Source: Bacteroidales bacterium (GTDB lineage Bacteria; Bacteroidota; Bacteroidia; Bacteroidales; P3). From it: DNA of 64,000 nt. The position numbers were made by a program, and so were the translations under genes. This document shows, piece by piece, positions 56,395 to 64,000 of this stretch; position 1 is the first letter of the stretch, and each line of letters starts with the position of its first letter. Where the stretch lies: assembly GCA_017449525.1 (NCBI GenBank), contig JAFTFL010000004.1, positions 221,327 to 285,326 on the forward strand. Direction: 5' to 3'. A model generated the notes under the pieces. The model ran no database searches, was not told the origin of the DNA, and saw nothing but the letters and a program-made list of their open reading frames with translations.

Positions 56395-56577
56395 GAAAGA
56401 AGAAATCTCGACAACAGAGCCAAGACATCCATGAAATCCAAGCGGAGGGACTCTTAACATCTGAGCGAAGAAACGCTCAATAGACGAGCATAGAAATTTT
56501 CGACAAACGAGCAAAGGTGTTCTCCGTAGACGAGTGCCCCTTTCGTCTTACAGCTTCATAGAAGTGCCCATCTACCT
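56395..56577. repeat. Degenerate ~23-bp tandem repeats
   Basis: Units begin at 56395, 56417, 56440, 56464, 56487, 56510, 56533 and about 56555, with spacing of 22-24 bp. The shared core is GAGC(g)AAGaaA, for example GAGCGAAGAAAC at 56464 and GAGCATAGAAAT at 56487; unit 3 reads AAGCGGAGGGAC and the last two are weak. The unit is not a multiple of three and no long ORF spans it, so it is non-coding. Confidence 0.6.
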
Positions 56578-56874
56578 CATAGGTTCAACCCTCCCTACCC
56601 CACGACCTCCTATACACGCACCCCGAATACTCCTAATATTCTCGTCTCGCAGGAGTAGTGACCTCTTTGCGCGAACCTCTTTCACCACTTTTCCTCTCGC
56701 TACCGCAAATCCTCCATACCTCACAATCCACCCCCCACGACATCGTCCCCTCTCGTCTAATTCTGCCTCATTCTATCACCTCATAGGGTCTCTCTTTCGC
56801 TCACCCTCATTCCCCACCCGTCGCACCCTAAATGCCCCTACTGTCCTCCGAACGACATACCCTCACGTTCGGGA

Positions 56875-56924
56875 CACAAAAGGCGAGAGCCCACCACAGA
56901 CTTGCGTCTGCAACAGGCTCTCGC
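56875..56924 (-). terminator. Terminator after rplS
   Basis: GCGAGAGCC (56883) pairs with GGCTCTCGC (56916), with an inner CAGAC/GTCTG stem; on the minus strand CTTTTGTG follows. Confidence 0.75.
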
Positions 56925-56957
56925 GATCCAATATTTCCAAACAGGAGGAGGACTCTC

Positions 56958-57311
56958 TTAGTGGCGTCTCTCCTTGATACGAGCTTTCTTACCGGTGAGG
57001 TTGCGCAGGTAGAATATTCTTGCCCTACGAACAGCGCCGCGCTTATTGACATCAATCTGCTCAATAAAAGGCGATGCGATAGGGAATATTCTCTCCACAC
57101 CTACCCCGTTGGTAATCTTGCGAACAGTAAAGGTCTCTGTGGCTCCACTTCCGGAACGCTGTAGTACAACACCCTGGAAGTTCTGGATACGCTCCTTGCC
57201 ACCTTCTTTGATTTTGTAGTGAACGGTAATGGTGTCACCAGCCTTGAACTCGGGGAACGTCTTGCGTTCGGCCAAATTCTCTACATATTGCATGATTTCA
57301 TTCTTTCCCAT
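56958..57311 (-). CDS. rplS: 50S ribosomal protein bL19
   Basis: 117 residues. [32 protein letters not shown] and [15 protein letters not shown] are the classic bL19 blocks at the 30S-50S interface. The ATG at 57293 (MQYVENLAE) is an alternative start six residues in. It lies 41 bp downstream of rplT on the same strand. Confidence 0.97.
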   Translation of the reverse strand: MGKNEIMQYVENLAERKTFPEFKAGDTITVHYKIKEGGKERIQNFQGVVLQRSGSGATETFTVRKITNGVGVERIFPIASPFIEQIDVNKRGAVRRARIFYLRNLTGKKARIKERRH

Positions 57312-57352
57312 GACATGAAAGGTTTAAGAGATTAATGAATTGGGGAAGTTGG

Positions 57353-57700
57353 TTACTTCTTTACCATTTTTACTACTGCTGCGAATGCCTCGGGCTGATT
57401 CATAGCCAGGTCGGCAAGGACCTTGCGATTCAACTCGATGTTGTTCTTGTGCAGCTCACCCATAAACACAGAATAGGAAATTCCGTTCATGCGACAACCG
57501 GCATTAATACGGTTAATCCACAACGCGCGGAATTCTCTCTTCTTGGCTCTCCTGTCGCGGTAAGCATAGGTCTGACCTTTCTCCCACTTATTCTTGGCTA
57601 CTGTCCAAACGTTCTTTCCTCTACCCCAATAACCTTTGGTTCGATTGAGGATTTTCTTTCTGCGTGCTCTTGAAGCAACTGCATTGACTGATCTTGGCAT
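57353..57700 (-). CDS. rplT: 50S ribosomal protein bL20
   Basis: 115-residue rRNA-binding protein needed early in 50S assembly. The basic N-terminus [19 protein letters not shown] and [17 protein letters not shown] are typical. It lies 150 bp after rpmI; in many bacteria bL20 represses its own operon, but that site was not established here. Confidence 0.97.
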   Translation of the reverse strand: MPRSVNAVASRARRKKILNRTKGYWGRGKNVWTVAKNKWEKGQTYAYRDRRAKKREFRALWINRINAGCRMNGISYSVFMGELHKNNIELNRKVLADLAMNQPEAFAAVVKMVKK

Positions 57701-57850
57701 AATAATTCAATTTTTTTTCGTTCGAGCGGCCGTCTCGTGGCTTCCTTACGGGCATCCGACACGGCTCTTGGGGGCTCTAAACAATGGTTAATAACTCCGT
57801 TGTTGCAGCAGACCCGAGCCGTTGGCTCCGGCGCTCCTGCATGCCGCCTT
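57701..57850 (-). promoter_or_regulatory. Structured spacer between rpmI and rplT
   Basis: 150 nt of GC-rich spacer with several short inverted segments (for example GAGCC near 57771 against GGCTC near 57832). It is longer than normal within this operon and could hold a bL20 autoregulatory or translational-control structure. No specific motif was confirmed. Confidence 0.3.
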
Positions 57851-58045
57851 TTAGGCAAGCAACATGCGTTTCACACGCTTCTCGTCATCGCGGCTAACGA
57901 GAGCCGTGTGGTCGAGGTTGCGCTTCTGCGTCGTCTCCTTCTTGGTCAGGATATGACTGTGATAAGCATGTTTTCTCTTGATTTTGCCAGTGCCTGTAAA
58001 CGTAAAACGCTTCTTGGCACTCGCCTTGGTCTTCATTTTAGGCAT
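57851..58045 (-). CDS. rpmI: 50S ribosomal protein bL35
   Basis: 64 residues from the [14 protein letters not shown] start; a longer frame begins at 58069 but adds an atypical tail. [14 protein letters not shown] and RNLDHTALV are family blocks. Lies between infC and rplT in the classic order. Confidence 0.96.
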   Translation of the reverse strand: MPKMKTKASAKKRFTFTGTGKIKRKHAYHSHILTKKETTQKRNLDHTALVSRDDEKRVKRMLLA

Positions 58046-58218
58046 TTCTTTACTGTTTTTGGTTGTCAATTATACTGTTTGAATCTATCGGTCTTTCTCG
58101 TCTTATCTCCCCATCAAGGCTTCACCGCGTCGACGCTTCGCATCGCCCACTGGTCAACACCTCACATCGTTTGCCTGTCTACAACTCGACCTCTTTATGG
58201 TGGCAAAATTTATTCTCC

Positions 58219-58749
58219 TCACTTCTTCGGTGCGATAATCATCAGCATACGCTTCCCTTCCAACCGAGGCATCACCTCTGGCTTGCCATACTCGAGCAGT
58301 GCCTCAGCAAACTTCAGCAGGATGGCCTCACCCTGATCCTTATAGATGATGGCACGGCCACGGAAGAAGACATCCACCTTCACCTTGTTCCCTTCCTTGA
58401 GGAAACGGATGGCGTGATTTAATTTGAACTCGAAATCGTGGTCATCCGTCTGCGGACTGAGGCGTATTTCCTTTACCGTAATCTTGTTCGACTTGGCCTT
58501 AATCTCCTTCTGTTTACGCTTCTGCTCGTAGAGATACTTCTGGTACTCAATAACCTTGCATACTGGTGGCGTAGCGTTGGGTGATATTTCCACCAAATCC
58601 AGCCCCTGATCGTACGCTATGCGCAGGGCTTCCTTGATAGGGTGAATGGCGGTTTCCCGACCCTCACACACCACCCTTACCACAGGGGCAGTGATGTTTT
58701 CATTGATACGGTGTTCTGGCTCCTTCTTGACAGGGCCACGTCCTCTCAT
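58219..58749 (-). CDS. infC: Translation initiation factor IF-3
   Basis: Prevents premature 30S-50S joining and checks start-codon fidelity. 176 residues from the ATG at 58749. RINENI, LDLVEISPNATPPVCKV and QTDDHDFEFKLNHAIRFL are signatures. The frame stays open upstream of the ATG for 16 codons back to a TAG at 58798-58800 and encodes a plausible Gly/Arg-rich extension (FKPQGGRPMRGRG). infC genes commonly start at rare codons such as AUU, so an ATA at 58785 may be the true start, adding 12 residues. An AAGGAGGT lies seven bases before the ATG. Confidence 0.93.
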   Translation of the reverse strand: MRGRGPVKKEPEHRINENITAPVVRVVCEGRETAIHPIKEALRIAYDQGLDLVEISPNATPPVCKVIEYQKYLYEQKRKQKEIKAKSNKITVKEIRLSPQTDDHDFEFKLNHAIRFLKEGNKVKVDVFFRGRAIIYKDQGEAILLKFAEALLEYGKPEVMPRLEGKRMLMIIAPKK

Positions 58750-59022
58750 GGGACGACCTCCTTGAGGTTTAAAGGGTGTTGCTATAACTTGAGTCTCCTA
58801 TATTTGGATAATTTGTATTCCTTCGTATCGTGTTCCTCGGCACCCCCGTGCCTACATCTTGTGATATCTTGCTTTACGTGCTGTTTCTTGTCTCGACCGC
58901 TGCACTTTAGTCAGCCTCGGTTCTTATTCCTTGTATTCTCTCGATTCTCACACCTCATTGGTTATATGCACGTGCCGCCACGATCCACTGTGCCACAGTC
59001 GACCGTGGGAGCATAAGCCAAC

Positions 59023-60957
59023 TTACTGCATCACCTGACTAATCTCATCACTGATGATTTGGGAGAACGCCTGCGGAGTCATGCTCCCGAGGTCTCCAGC
59101 GCCTTGTCTGCGTACTGAGATAGTGCCGTCAGCCACTTCTTTTTCTCCTAAGATGAGCATAAACGGCACCTTCTTCAACTCAGCATCGCGTATTTTGCGG
59201 CCTATCTTCTCGCTACGCTCGTCAATAGTGCCCCGCAAGTCCATTCCCTCCAGCGTGGCGAGCATAACACGAGCCTCATCAGAATACTTCTCGCTGACTG
59301 GCAAGATGATAAACTGCTCGGGAGTGAGCCACAATGGAAACTTGCCGCCCGTGTGCTCAATCAGCACAGCTACGAAGCGCTCCATCGAACCGAATGGTGC
59401 CCTATGTATCATCACTGGACGGTGTTTGAGGTTGTCACTGCCGATGTATTCCAAATCGAACCGCTCAGGTAGGTTGTAGTCAACCTGTATCGTGCCCAAC
59501 TGCCACCGGCGACCGATGGCATCCTTCACCATAAAGTCGAGCTTCGGACCGTAAAAAGCAGCCTCACCATATTCCACACGGGCAGGCAGGTTCTTCTCCT
59601 TGCAAGCTTCCACGATGGCGGCCTCGGCTTTCTCCCACACTTCATCGCTACCTACGTACTTCTCCTTATCATTGGGGTCGCGCAACGAAATCTGTGCCTC
59701 AAACTTGTCGAAACTGAGAGCCTTGAAGATAATCTCGATAATCTCCATCACCTTAATGAACTCTTCTTTCACCTGGTCGGGGCGGCAGAAGATGTGTGCA
59801 TCATCCTGCGTAAAGGAGCGCACACGCGTCAAGCCATGCAACTCGCCACTCTGCTCGTAGCGATATACTGTGCCAAACTCGGCATAGCGCAGAGGTAAAT
59901 CCTTATATGAGTGGGGCGCATTGCGATACACCATGCAGTGGTGCGGGCAGTTCATCGGCTTGAGTAAATACTCCTCGCCCACCTCCGGGGTAGTAATAGG
60001 ACGGAAACTGTCGGCACCATAATGATCCCAATGGCCACTGGTAACGTAGAGTTGTTTCGAACCAATATGGGGTGTCATCACCTGCTGATAACCATACCTC
60101 TTCTGTATCTTGGTGAGGAATGCCTGCAACCGCAGCCGCAATTCTGTGCCCTTGGGCAACCAGATGGGAAGCCCCTTACCCACGGTATCGCTGAACATAA
60201 ACAACTCGAGTTCCTTGCCCAACTTGCGGTGATCGCGCTTCTTAGCCTCCTCCAGCATTGTCAAGTATTCGTCAAGTTCCTTCTTTTTGGGAAAACTTAC
60301 GGCGTAAACGCGCGTCAACTGTTTGCGCTTCTCGTCGCCACGCCAGTAAGCACCGGCCAGATTGATCAGTTTCACCGCCTTGATAGGGCTGAAATCCACC
60401 AAGTGGGGACCGCGGCAGAGGTCGGTGAACTTGCCCGACTCGTAGAACGAAATGGTGCCGTCCTGCAGGTCGCTGATGAGTTCCATCTTGTACTCGTCGC
60501 CCTTGCGGCTAAAGTAGTCCAAAGCCTCGGCCTTGCTCACCTCCCGACGCATAATGGGCGTCTTGGCCTGCACAAGTTCCTGCATCTTTTTCTCTATTTT
60601 ATCGAAATCATCGCTACTCACTTGATAGTCCATGAAGTCGATGTCGTAATAGAAGCCCGTCTCTATTGCTGGCCCAATGCCAAACTTGACACCTGGGTAC
60701 AACTCCTCAATGGCGGCTGCCAACAGGTGTGCCGAGGTGTGCCAGAAGGTGGATTTACCTTCGTCATCGTTCCAAGTAAGCAGCTGCAGGGTGGCATCCT
60801 CATTGATGGGACGGTAGAGTTCCGTCACACGGTCATTGACTTTGGCTGCCAAGACGTTTCGCGCTAAGCCTTCGCTAATGCTTTTGGCCACGTCAAGCGC
60901 AGTGATACCATCTTCATATTGACGTACTGAACCGTCGGGCAGGGTGATATTTATCAT
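59023..60957 (-). CDS. thrS: Threonyl-tRNA synthetase
   Basis: 644 residues, class II synthetase. N-terminal TGS domain (residues ~1-62), editing domain ([16 protein letters not shown]), catalytic core with zinc-binding [10 protein letters not shown] and DDAHIFC, then the anticodon-binding domain. It heads the conserved thrS-infC-rpmI-rplT operon; the promoter element lies about 105 bp upstream. Confidence 0.97.
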   Translation of the reverse strand: MINITLPDGSVRQYEDGITALDVAKSISEGLARNVLAAKVNDRVTELYRPINEDATLQLLTWNDDEGKSTFWHTSAHLLAAAIEELYPGVKFGIGPAIETGFYYDIDFMDYQVSSDDFDKIEKKMQELVQAKTPIMRREVSKAEALDYFSRKGDEYKMELISDLQDGTISFYESGKFTDLCRGPHLVDFSPIKAVKLINLAGAYWRGDEKRKQLTRVYAVSFPKKKELDEYLTMLEEAKKRDHRKLGKELELFMFSDTVGKGLPIWLPKGTELRLRLQAFLTKIQKRYGYQQVMTPHIGSKQLYVTSGHWDHYGADSFRPITTPEVGEEYLLKPMNCPHHCMVYRNAPHSYKDLPLRYAEFGTVYRYEQSGELHGLTRVRSFTQDDAHIFCRPDQVKEEFIKVMEIIEIIFKALSFDKFEAQISLRDPNDKEKYVGSDEVWEKAEAAIVEACKEKNLPARVEYGEAAFYGPKLDFMVKDAIGRRWQLGTIQVDYNLPERFDLEYIGSDNLKHRPVMIHRAPFGSMERFVAVLIEHTGGKFPLWLTPEQFIILPVSEKYSDEARVMLATLEGMDLRGTIDERSEKIGRKIRDAELKKVPFMLILGEKEVADGTISVRRQGAGDLGSMTPQAFSQIISDEISQVMQ

Positions 60958-61060
60958 GGTTTATCCTCTGTTCGTTTATCCGTTTTATCGTTCGCAACAC
61001 ACTCGCATCGACGGCCTTGTACTGCATGCTACAGGGTCGATACGCCACTATTGGAATGCG

Positions 61061-61068
61061 CAAAAGTA
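61061..61068 (-). promoter_or_regulatory. -7 promoter element TACTTTTG for thrS
   Basis: TAnnTTTG match on the minus strand about 105 bp upstream of thrS. Confidence 0.55.
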
Positions 61069-61240
61069 CAAAGAATATTTGGATTGGGGTAGTTTGTTGC
61101 GTACAAAAACTTTATTTCCAATGGGAACTGGGCTTACTGGTTAGGTCGAAGCACATCGGCAGGCTCTCTCAGTGGGTGCAGCCCTGGGCGAAGGTGGATG
61201 TGGATGCGAATATCCACGGAGAGAGAAGTTCTTATAGTGG

Positions 61241-61700
61241 CTAAAAAAGTAGGTGAGATTGATCGACAGCGCGTTTAGCCTTACAGGGTTGTTGCCGTGC
61301 TCTTCGTAGAAGGTATAGCCATTGCTCTGGCAATGCTCGTTCAGTATCTGGTAAGTCGGGAGCAAAATAGGCGGTGTAGTCTATTCCCACTGCCAGCACA
61401 TGCTTGCCCACCTCCATCATAATACCAGTGCTCAATTGCAGCATGCCGTCGAGGGAATGCTTGATTTCGGCAGTCTGATTGTAAGTAGCATCGAATTCCT
61501 TATCAAGGTCGAATCTCAGACAGGATCCAATGCCGATGGAGTTTACCCTGCTCACGGCAGGCGATATGCGGTGCGCATAGCCAACTACCACAGAACATAT
61601 CAGGTTGAACAGCCGTAGCACAGCCCCACCACTACATATACATATAATGAAATAAAAACATGAGTTATACGTTACACTCAATATGAGCAAGACAATGGAC
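61241..61700 (-). pseudogene. Outer-membrane protein remnant
   Basis: On the minus strand one frame reads VVVGYAHRISPAVSRVNS, LRFDLDKEFDATYNQ and VGKHVLAVGIDYTAYFAPD, resembling strands of an outer-membrane barrel. At about 61350 the similarity jumps to another frame (QILNEHCQSNGYTF, NALSINLTYFF). With this frame change and no signal peptide it is a broken gene. The protein family cannot be named. Confidence 0.5.
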
Positions 61701-61784
61701 ACCATCAGGAAGATACGCATCAAGAAGGGTATCACACAGCAGCAAAAAGACCGACGAACACACGCCGCCCTACACGAGTGTTAG
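61683..61784 (+). pseudogene. Truncated XRE-type HTH fragment
   Basis: 33 codons: MSKTMDTIRKIRIKKGITQQQ and then unrelated residues before a stop. The beginning matches the first helix-turn of XRE-family repressors (LRIKKGITQEEL-like); the rest of the domain is gone. Probably a relic of a phage or toxin-antitoxin repressor. Confidence 0.45.
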
Positions 61785-61850
61785 GAGTGTGCAGGAAGAT
61801 TGATCCTCGCGTAAATTTGAGAAAAATAACTCGTAATAAGCAGAAAAACA

Positions 61851-62063
61851 ATGGAAATACCAAAACAAGTCAGAGAGGCCGCAGTCGGCCTCGGCACAGA
61901 AATAACATACGAACACCGCCGCAGGGGTTTTGCCGTTTATAGTGTAGGTACTCCCAGCGAGAATGAAGCATTAACATGCCCGACAGGGCTTCCAAAGGTC
62001 GTGATATTCAAGGCAGGGAAAGCACGTGCCGTGGTAGGTAACGAAGTATTTGAATGGCTATGA
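61851..62063 (+). CDS. Small protein of unknown function, convergent to the MuF toxin gene
   Basis: 70 residues, no signal peptide and no recognised domain. It contains YEHRRRGFAVYSVGTP and PKVVIFKAGKARAVVG. The former resembles residues ~380-396 of the convergent MuF/papain-like protein (YEARRRGFNVNALGNP). Its last six bases overlap that gene's 3' end. It could be an immunity gene or an unrelated phage relic; nothing in the sequence decides this. Confidence 0.5.
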   Translation: MEIPKQVREAAVGLGTEITYEHRRRGFAVYSVGTPSENEALTCPTGLPKVVIFKAGKARAVVGNEVFEWL

Positions 62064-63656
62064 TTTAATAAAACGCTTTACAAATTTCGGATTGAGTATC
62101 TTGTCGTCTATTCTCACCACGCCAATTTTAGCCATTTTCATCTTCGGCAGATACTTCTCAACAGCCTTTCCTACCTCTCCGCTCTGTGGGTCGAACCACA
62201 TCACATTTCCGTCAGCCTGCTTTTCAATGATGAACACGTGAGCGGAAGGTATTTTCCCTTTCCACTCACAATAAACCTCATACCGACCAGTATCAGTAAG
62301 ACAATCCTCAATAAATTTCCGTTTCGCCTCATTGGTGTCTCTGCTCACGTGTTTCAGTGACCATGTATATTCTGCCTTTTTTCCGTCAGCAGTGAGGAAG
62401 CGTTCCTGCCAATCGAGGCCATTCTTGTCGCAGAATGTATCGAAATCACGCCTTCCGGTAACAACAGGATTTCCGAGAGCATTCACATTAAAGCCCCTAC
62501 GCCTTGCTTCGTATGTCATTGTACAAGTTTGACAATTATCCAAGTAGCCATTCTCAACATAGTTTTCTGTGCCATACTTCGGGTTGCACTTTCCCCTGTC
62601 AGCCTCGGCAATATCCATTACTTTACCCTGCATGACTGGCATAACATCATTCAACTCCTTGATATTCTCATTTACTATATCGCTGAACGATGCATGTTTT
62701 CTGTTATATTTCATTGCAGCCTCATACTCGGCAAACGTCGAGTATGGATTGCGTGCGCCATAAGCATCAGCGAGTTCGGGCATCACGTAACGAAGATTGT
62801 CGCTCACGAAATAGGGCTTTGAATAATGTTTTTCGGCTCTCTTGACATTTCTCTTTTGCCAATCATTGAACGCCTGCGGAACGTCCTGCACCTCGTTCTC
62901 GCTCCCCTCTGACGGCTCTTCGCCTCGCAGTATACGCTGCTCATCGGCCTCCAATTCGGCAGGGGTCTTGAGTATCGTGGTGGTGTAGCAGCGACAATGG
63001 GGGTGCCAGCCCGTAAACTTGAAGTCTTTGGGGTACTTGCCCTGCAGTTCGTCGCAGATGTCGCGGAACACACCCTCGACCCCTTTGCAGGTGTGGTTCG
63101 AGGACAAGTGTACCTCTATGCCTACAACGAAATCGAGGTCTTGGTATCGCTCGTAGTCAGCGGTGCGATAGGCAATGTTGGTTTCGGTAGCAGCCAGCCG
63201 TCGGGCATTCATATACGATGAGCGGTACACACCCTGTCCTGGGTGGAACGCCTTCGCCGCCTGTGAGAGCACCAGCGCACCCCGTTCGTCGCGCACCCGA
63301 CGGAAGAGTTTGTCGGGGAATTTGAGGTAGGAGCGCAGTTCACGGCTTAACTCGTCAGCACTTGAGCCAGCACGCAAGCCCACGTCCAACCCCAACTCTA
63401 TCTCGCGCTTGTAGAGGTCTGCATAACGCCACACGTTGTCCGACAGGCCAAGTCCGTGCTGCTTGCAGTTCAAGAATGCCTGTCGTGCATTGTCATTGTT
63501 GGAGAAATAACGTCTGTACTGCTCTTGGGAAGGTTTGCCCACAGATGCGCCAACAATTTTGTTGGAATTTATTGGATCAAGACTGATTCCCAATATTATA
63601 TGTGTCGCGCATGCTCGAAAACAGACATGCGCATATCCGTTCGCCGACATGCACAT
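62058..63656 (-). CDS. Phage MuF-like head protein fused to a papain-like toxin domain
   Basis: 532 residues. The middle (~150-230: ATETNIAYRTADYERYQ, HLSSNHTCKG, WHPHCRCYTTTILKTP) matches phage Mu gpF-type minor head proteins. The C-terminal ~170 residues carry a papain-fold pattern: NCQTC at 374-378, AHVFIIEK with H473 and WFDPQSG with D489, a plausible Cys-His-Asp triad as in Tox-PL polymorphic toxins. The N-terminus is doubtful: the first ~25 residues come from a repeat region and the true start may be further in (near residue 25-30) or lost. No other phage genes are in the window, so this is an orphan. MuF-toxin fusions are a known class of phage-borne polymorphic toxins. Confidence 0.82.
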   Translation of the reverse strand: MCMSANGYAHVCFRACATHIILGISLDPINSNKIVGASVGKPSQEQYRRYFSNNDNARQAFLNCKQHGLGLSDNVWRYADLYKREIELGLDVGLRAGSSADELSRELRSYLKFPDKLFRRVRDERGALVLSQAAKAFHPGQGVYRSSYMNARRLAATETNIAYRTADYERYQDLDFVVGIEVHLSSNHTCKGVEGVFRDICDELQGKYPKDFKFTGWHPHCRCYTTTILKTPAELEADEQRILRGEEPSEGSENEVQDVPQAFNDWQKRNVKRAEKHYSKPYFVSDNLRYVMPELADAYGARNPYSTFAEYEAAMKYNRKHASFSDIVNENIKELNDVMPVMQGKVMDIAEADRGKCNPKYGTENYVENGYLDNCQTCTMTYEARRRGFNVNALGNPVVTGRRDFDTFCDKNGLDWQERFLTADGKKAEYTWSLKHVSRDTNEAKRKFIEDCLTDTGRYEVYCEWKGKIPSAHVFIIEKQADGNVMWFDPQSGEVGKAVEKYLPKMKMAKIGVVRIDDKILNPKFVKRFIKS

Positions 63657-63660
63657 ATCC
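63625..63660. repeat. Two 22-bp-spaced repeats upstream of the MuF gene
   Basis: ACATGCGCATATCC (63625-63638) and ACATGCACATATCC (63647-63660), one mismatch, 22 bp apart. The ATGCGCAT/ATGCACAT cores also occur in the tract at 28952-29011. Confidence 0.6.
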
Positions 63661-63662
63661 AG

Positions 63663-63708
63663 TTATCTCCTTGCGCACTTCATAAAATAGATGTGCGCAG
63701 GGAGATAA
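63663..63708. repeat. Inverted repeat with 16-bp arms
   Basis: TTATCTCCTTGCGCAC (63663-63678) and GTGCGCAGGGAGATAA (63693-63708), complementary with one G-T pair, 14-nt loop. No good T-tract on either side, so not a standard terminator. Nothing else recognised in 63710-64000 except the promoter below. Confidence 0.6.
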
Positions 63709-63847
63709 AAACTTGATGAGCGGAGGGCCAGCGGCACGGGTTGCGCAACAGTCCAACACTGCGCATGGCTATATGCTACAGTGCTGGACTGCATCGTATA
63801 AGGTGCGAACCTCATCGCAGGCAGGCAGCAGTATTATAGAAAATGCG

Positions 63848-63855
63848 TACCTTTG
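63848..63855 (+). promoter_or_regulatory. -7 promoter element TACCTTTG
   Basis: Consensus element on the plus strand; its gene would lie beyond the window end. Confidence 0.45.
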
Positions 63856-64000
63856 CACCCCGAAAGATGCAAGAGAGTGCATCACTTGCAGAAGCATTTG
63901 TAAGGTCCGAGAACTGAAATTTCGCCAAAAAATATCGGAGGACTGTAATACTGATGCCTTCATGCTTGCCACGTATGCCGAACTATGGGTTTGCGCATAC

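Larger units (their letters stand above)
56315..56957. other. Intergenic gap with tandem repeat tract
   Basis: About 640 bp between the cupin gene and rplS. The first part holds degenerate repeats of about 23 bp (see next entry); 56580-56870 is C/T-rich without a recognised gene; the rplS terminator closes the gap. Confidence 0.6.

Noticed and set aside
56395-56577. Possible CRISPR array
   Set aside because: Units of 23 bp abut directly, are degenerate, and lack unique spacers; no cas genes nearby.
58745-58765. AAGGAGGT before infC as a true Shine-Dalgarno site
   Set aside because: It lies in an open frame encoding QGGR and such sites are seldom used in Bacteroidetes; left as a possibility only.
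63578-63656. First ~25 residues of the MuF ORF as real protein
   Set aside because: They are read from a direct-repeat region and have no MuF similarity; the ORF limit is kept only because no better start codon was found.

Overview
The window looks like chromosomal DNA of a member of the order Bacteroidales, most likely a Prevotellaceae-like organism. Evidence read directly: several promoters carry the Bacteroidetes -7 element TAnnTTTG; starts generally lack Shine-Dalgarno sequences; there is a protein with a type IX secretion (T9SS) C-terminal domain, a TonB-dependent receptor, a Na+-translocating NQR operon, and the anaerobic ribonucleotide reductase NrdDG. The genus is an inference; no rRNA gene is present.

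Layout. 1-10.1 kb (+): the division and cell wall (dcw) cluster, murE(3' end)-mraY-[MurD-like fragment]-ftsW-murG-murC-ftsQ-ftsA-ftsZ. The position normally held by murD holds a 180-codon ORF with only a degenerate MurD C-terminal domain. 10.1-10.7 kb: terminators, palindromes and a candidate small RNA. 10.7-13.5 kb (-): a DMT transporter, a metallo-hydrolase and mnmA in a tight operon. 13.9-16.3 kb (-): an accessory cluster of an AraC regulator, a flavodoxin-fold reductase and two NTF2-like proteins, next to a frameshifted reverse transcriptase remnant. 17.4-23.4 kb (+): nqrABCDEF. 23.6-26.5 kb: a polysaccharide flippase and a decayed T9SS cargo gene. 26.8-28.8 kb (+): prfA, aroE. 29.3-36.3 kb (-): UDP-sugar dehydrogenase, RecD-like helicase, secG with a TPR-like partner, and nrdDG preceded by a cobalamin riboswitch. 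37.1-39.7 kb (-): a T9SS cargo protein. 40.2-46.0 kb (+): a closely packed set of envelope lipoproteins, tadA, a nucleotidyltransferase and a THUMP-like methyltransferase. 46.1-46.3 kb (-): two tRNA-Leu genes. 47-49.6 kb (+): a His/Cys-rich small protein and a TonB receptor, possibly a metal-uptake pair. 49.7-54.3 kb (-): a 1527-residue exported protein of unknown function. 54.5-56.3 kb (+): rsmE, a DUF4159 protein and a cupin. 57-61 kb (-): rplS and the translation operon thrS-infC-rpmI-rplT. 61.2-63.7 kb: a decayed island with an outer-membrane protein remnant, a truncated XRE repressor, a small ORF and an orphan phage MuF protein fused to a papain-like toxin domain.

Most notable: the MurD-like fragment inside an otherwise intact dcw cluster; the orphan MuF/papain-like toxin with a convergent small ORF that shares a motif with it; a cobalamin riboswitch ahead of nrdDG; an apparent non-AUG start for infC; and degenerate tandem repeats of about 23 bp in several unrelated intergenic gaps. 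All identifications come from reading motifs by eye; no database search was run.
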